Source: Salicibibacter cibarius (GTDB lineage Bacteria; Bacillota; Bacilli; Bacillales; Marinococcaceae). Taken from it: a DNA stretch of 64,000 nt. The stretch spans positions 1,798,001-1,862,000 of the forward strand of contig NZ_CP054705.1 of the NCBI RefSeq assembly GCF_016495725.1. Reading direction: 5' to 3'. The notes under the pieces are model-generated. The model was given only the letters and a program-made list of their open reading frames with translations, was not told the origin of the DNA and did not search any database. Positions 62,891 to 64,000 of this stretch are shown here, one piece after another (the first letter of the stretch is position 1; each line of letters starts with the position of its first letter). The position numbers and the translations under genes are program-made.

Positions 62891-64000
62891 TTGCGCAGAC
62901 CAAACCGCCAAGCCCATGTTTTTTCACTATCAAAAACAACGGTCCAATCTTTTTTTATGGCCGGTATCGCATTTGTTGTCATGACGTTTCTAATCGTAGC
63001 GATGTTAACGACGGCAGACAATCATAGCCGTTTTGCTTCGTCGGCCCTGCATGATTGGGCAGGGGAAATGCAGAGCGATTGGTTCGTCCAGTTGCTCGGA
63101 GCTGAAAACCGATATTATTTAGATGCATTACAGGATTCTTCCACGCCCGGTTTGACAACGGCTGCCTTGGAACTTGCCACGAATATGAATATGGAAGATC
63201 CGCGTACTTTTTTGGGCCGGGAACTCCCCGGCTTTTCCGGATTTGACGATACACTTATCGTTGCCGGACAAGGAACCGATTTTACAAATATGTCCATTGA
63301 ATCCGCCCCCCCGTCTGAAGAAGTGCTTCAGGAACAAGCAGGTTCCGATGAATCCTCGGAGGAAGAAGGAGAAACAGAGGAATCATCCGCCGCTATTGAT
63401 GGTGAAGAACCGCTTATTCACATTTCACATGCCCATAACCGTGAAGCATTTCATCCGGAAGTAGATGGGGAAGAGGATTTACACCTCGAGGAAAATATAG
63501 TAAAAGTTGGGGAACACTTCGCTGACGCGTTTCGCGACTACGATTTGCCGGTAGAGGTAGCAGATGATGATGTAACGGGGATGTTGGATGAACGAGGGTG
63601 GGACTACAGCCAGTCCTATGAGATGAACCGTGAAATTGTAGAGGAAGCAAAAGAAGAACACGACGAACTTGAATTTTTCTTCGACTTGCATCGCGATTCT
63701 GTCGGAAGAGAACACACGGCAGTGACGATCAATGAAGAGGAGTATGCCCGCACATTTTTCGTCATCGGAGAAGATCATCCCGATTATGAACAAAATTTGG
63801 AAATGGCGACAGAAATCCATAACCGTTTGGAAGACAGGTGGCCGGGTTTAAGCCGAGGGGTCATTACTCGTGGAGGTGCCGGAGTGAATGGTGTCTACAA
63901 TCAGGATTTATCCCCCAATGCCATGTTGATCGAGTTTGGCGGAGTGGACAATACGTATGAAGAAGTATACCGAAGTGCAGATGCGTTAGCCGAGGTTTTA
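62891..64000 (+). CDS. spoIIP: Stage II sporulation protein P, C-terminus cut by window edge
   Basis: The frame runs open to the window end with 370 codons. SpoIIP is a membrane-anchored amidase/endopeptidase of the engulfment machinery (with SpoIID and SpoIIM). A membrane segment (FFMAGIAFVVMTFLIVAML) follows a short basic tail. An acidic linker (SDESSEEEGETEESS) precedes the catalytic domain with ISHAHNREAFHPE, FFFDLHRDSVGRE and the later MLIEFGGVDNT. The start is TTG 62891, eight bases after AAGGAGG. CATAGAAT at 62860 resembles a SigE -10 element but its -35 is poor. Confidence 0.92.
   Translation, partial: MRRPNRQAHVFSLSKTTVQSFFMAGIAFVVMTFLIVAMLTTADNHSRFASSALHDWAGEMQSDWFVQLLGAENRYYLDALQDSSTPGLTTAALELATNMNMEDPRTFLGRELPGFSGFDDTLIVAGQGTDFTNMSIESAPPSEEVLQEQAGSDESSEEEGETEESSAAIDGEEPLIHISHAHNREAFHPEVDGEEDLHLEENIVKVGEHFADAFRDYDLPVEVADDDVTGMLDERGWDYSQSYEMNREIVEEAKEEHDELEFFFDLHRDSVGREHTAVTINEEEYARTFFVIGEDHPDYEQNLEMATEIHNRLEDRWPGLSRGVITRGGAGVNGVYNQDLSPNAMLIEFGGVDNTYEEVYRSADALAEVL

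Overview
The window reads as the chromosome of an endospore-forming, salt- and alkali-adapted member of the Bacillaceae. The evidence is a full seven-gene Mrp Na+/H+ antiporter operon, an NhaC-type antiporter, a BCCT carrier, the sporulation genes sda, sigK, gpr and spoIIP, and the Bacillus-like order sda / yqeG-yqeH-aroE-yhbY-nadD-yqeK-rsfS-yqeM / comER / comEA / comEC / yqzM / holA / rpsT / gpr / spoIIP. A Salicibibacter- or Geomicrobium-like genus is my guess from memory; nothing in the window proves it.

Bases 1-35,900 look like an accessory catabolic island for amines, polyamines and amino acids. It starts with the end of a GABA aminotransferase and a succinate-semialdehyde dehydrogenase. 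Two hydrolases, a BCCT carrier and a first sigma-54 activator follow. Next come an agmatinase-family enzyme, a broken Na+/solute symporter, an amino-acid permease, an M20 deacylase and a cupin. A minus-strand C45 acyltransferase-GNAT-NhaC operon faces a second sigma-54 activator. A minus-strand operon (hydrolase with a frameshift, class III aminotransferase, alanine dehydrogenase, aldehyde dehydrogenase) faces a third sigma-54 activator. Then come agmatine deiminase, a permease and an amidohydrolase, decayed copies of the deiminase and amidohydrolase with IS200-like and IS4-like wreckage, a YfcC carrier and an acetylpolyamine-amidohydrolase-like protein. Together these could take agmatine and acetylated polyamines through putrescine, 4-aminobutyraldehyde and GABA to succinate, with alanine dehydrogenase recycling the pyruvate acceptor. 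Four -24/-12 promoters with exact spacing (8751, 17100 minus, 24856 minus, 26562) tie this to the three activators.

Bases 36,100-45,500 are housekeeping and stress functions: a GlcD-type oxidase, sigK with a broken partial copy just upstream, HU, the mrpABCDEFG operon (minus strand), and sda behind a cluster of DnaA boxes.

Bases 45,800-47,740 hold a group II intron with its reverse transcriptase. It splits what would otherwise be a perfect hairpin. Bases 47,800-64,000 are the conserved yqeG-to-spoIIP block. comEB is absent between comEA and comEC; an O-acetylhomoserine sulfhydrylase gene sits there instead. The gaps around comEC and holA carry four tandem-repeat arrays with unrelated sequences. 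Three have an exact 52-nt period, the fourth about 50 nt, and all are rich in inverted repeats.

No tRNA, rRNA, CRISPR array or recognisable riboswitch was seen.
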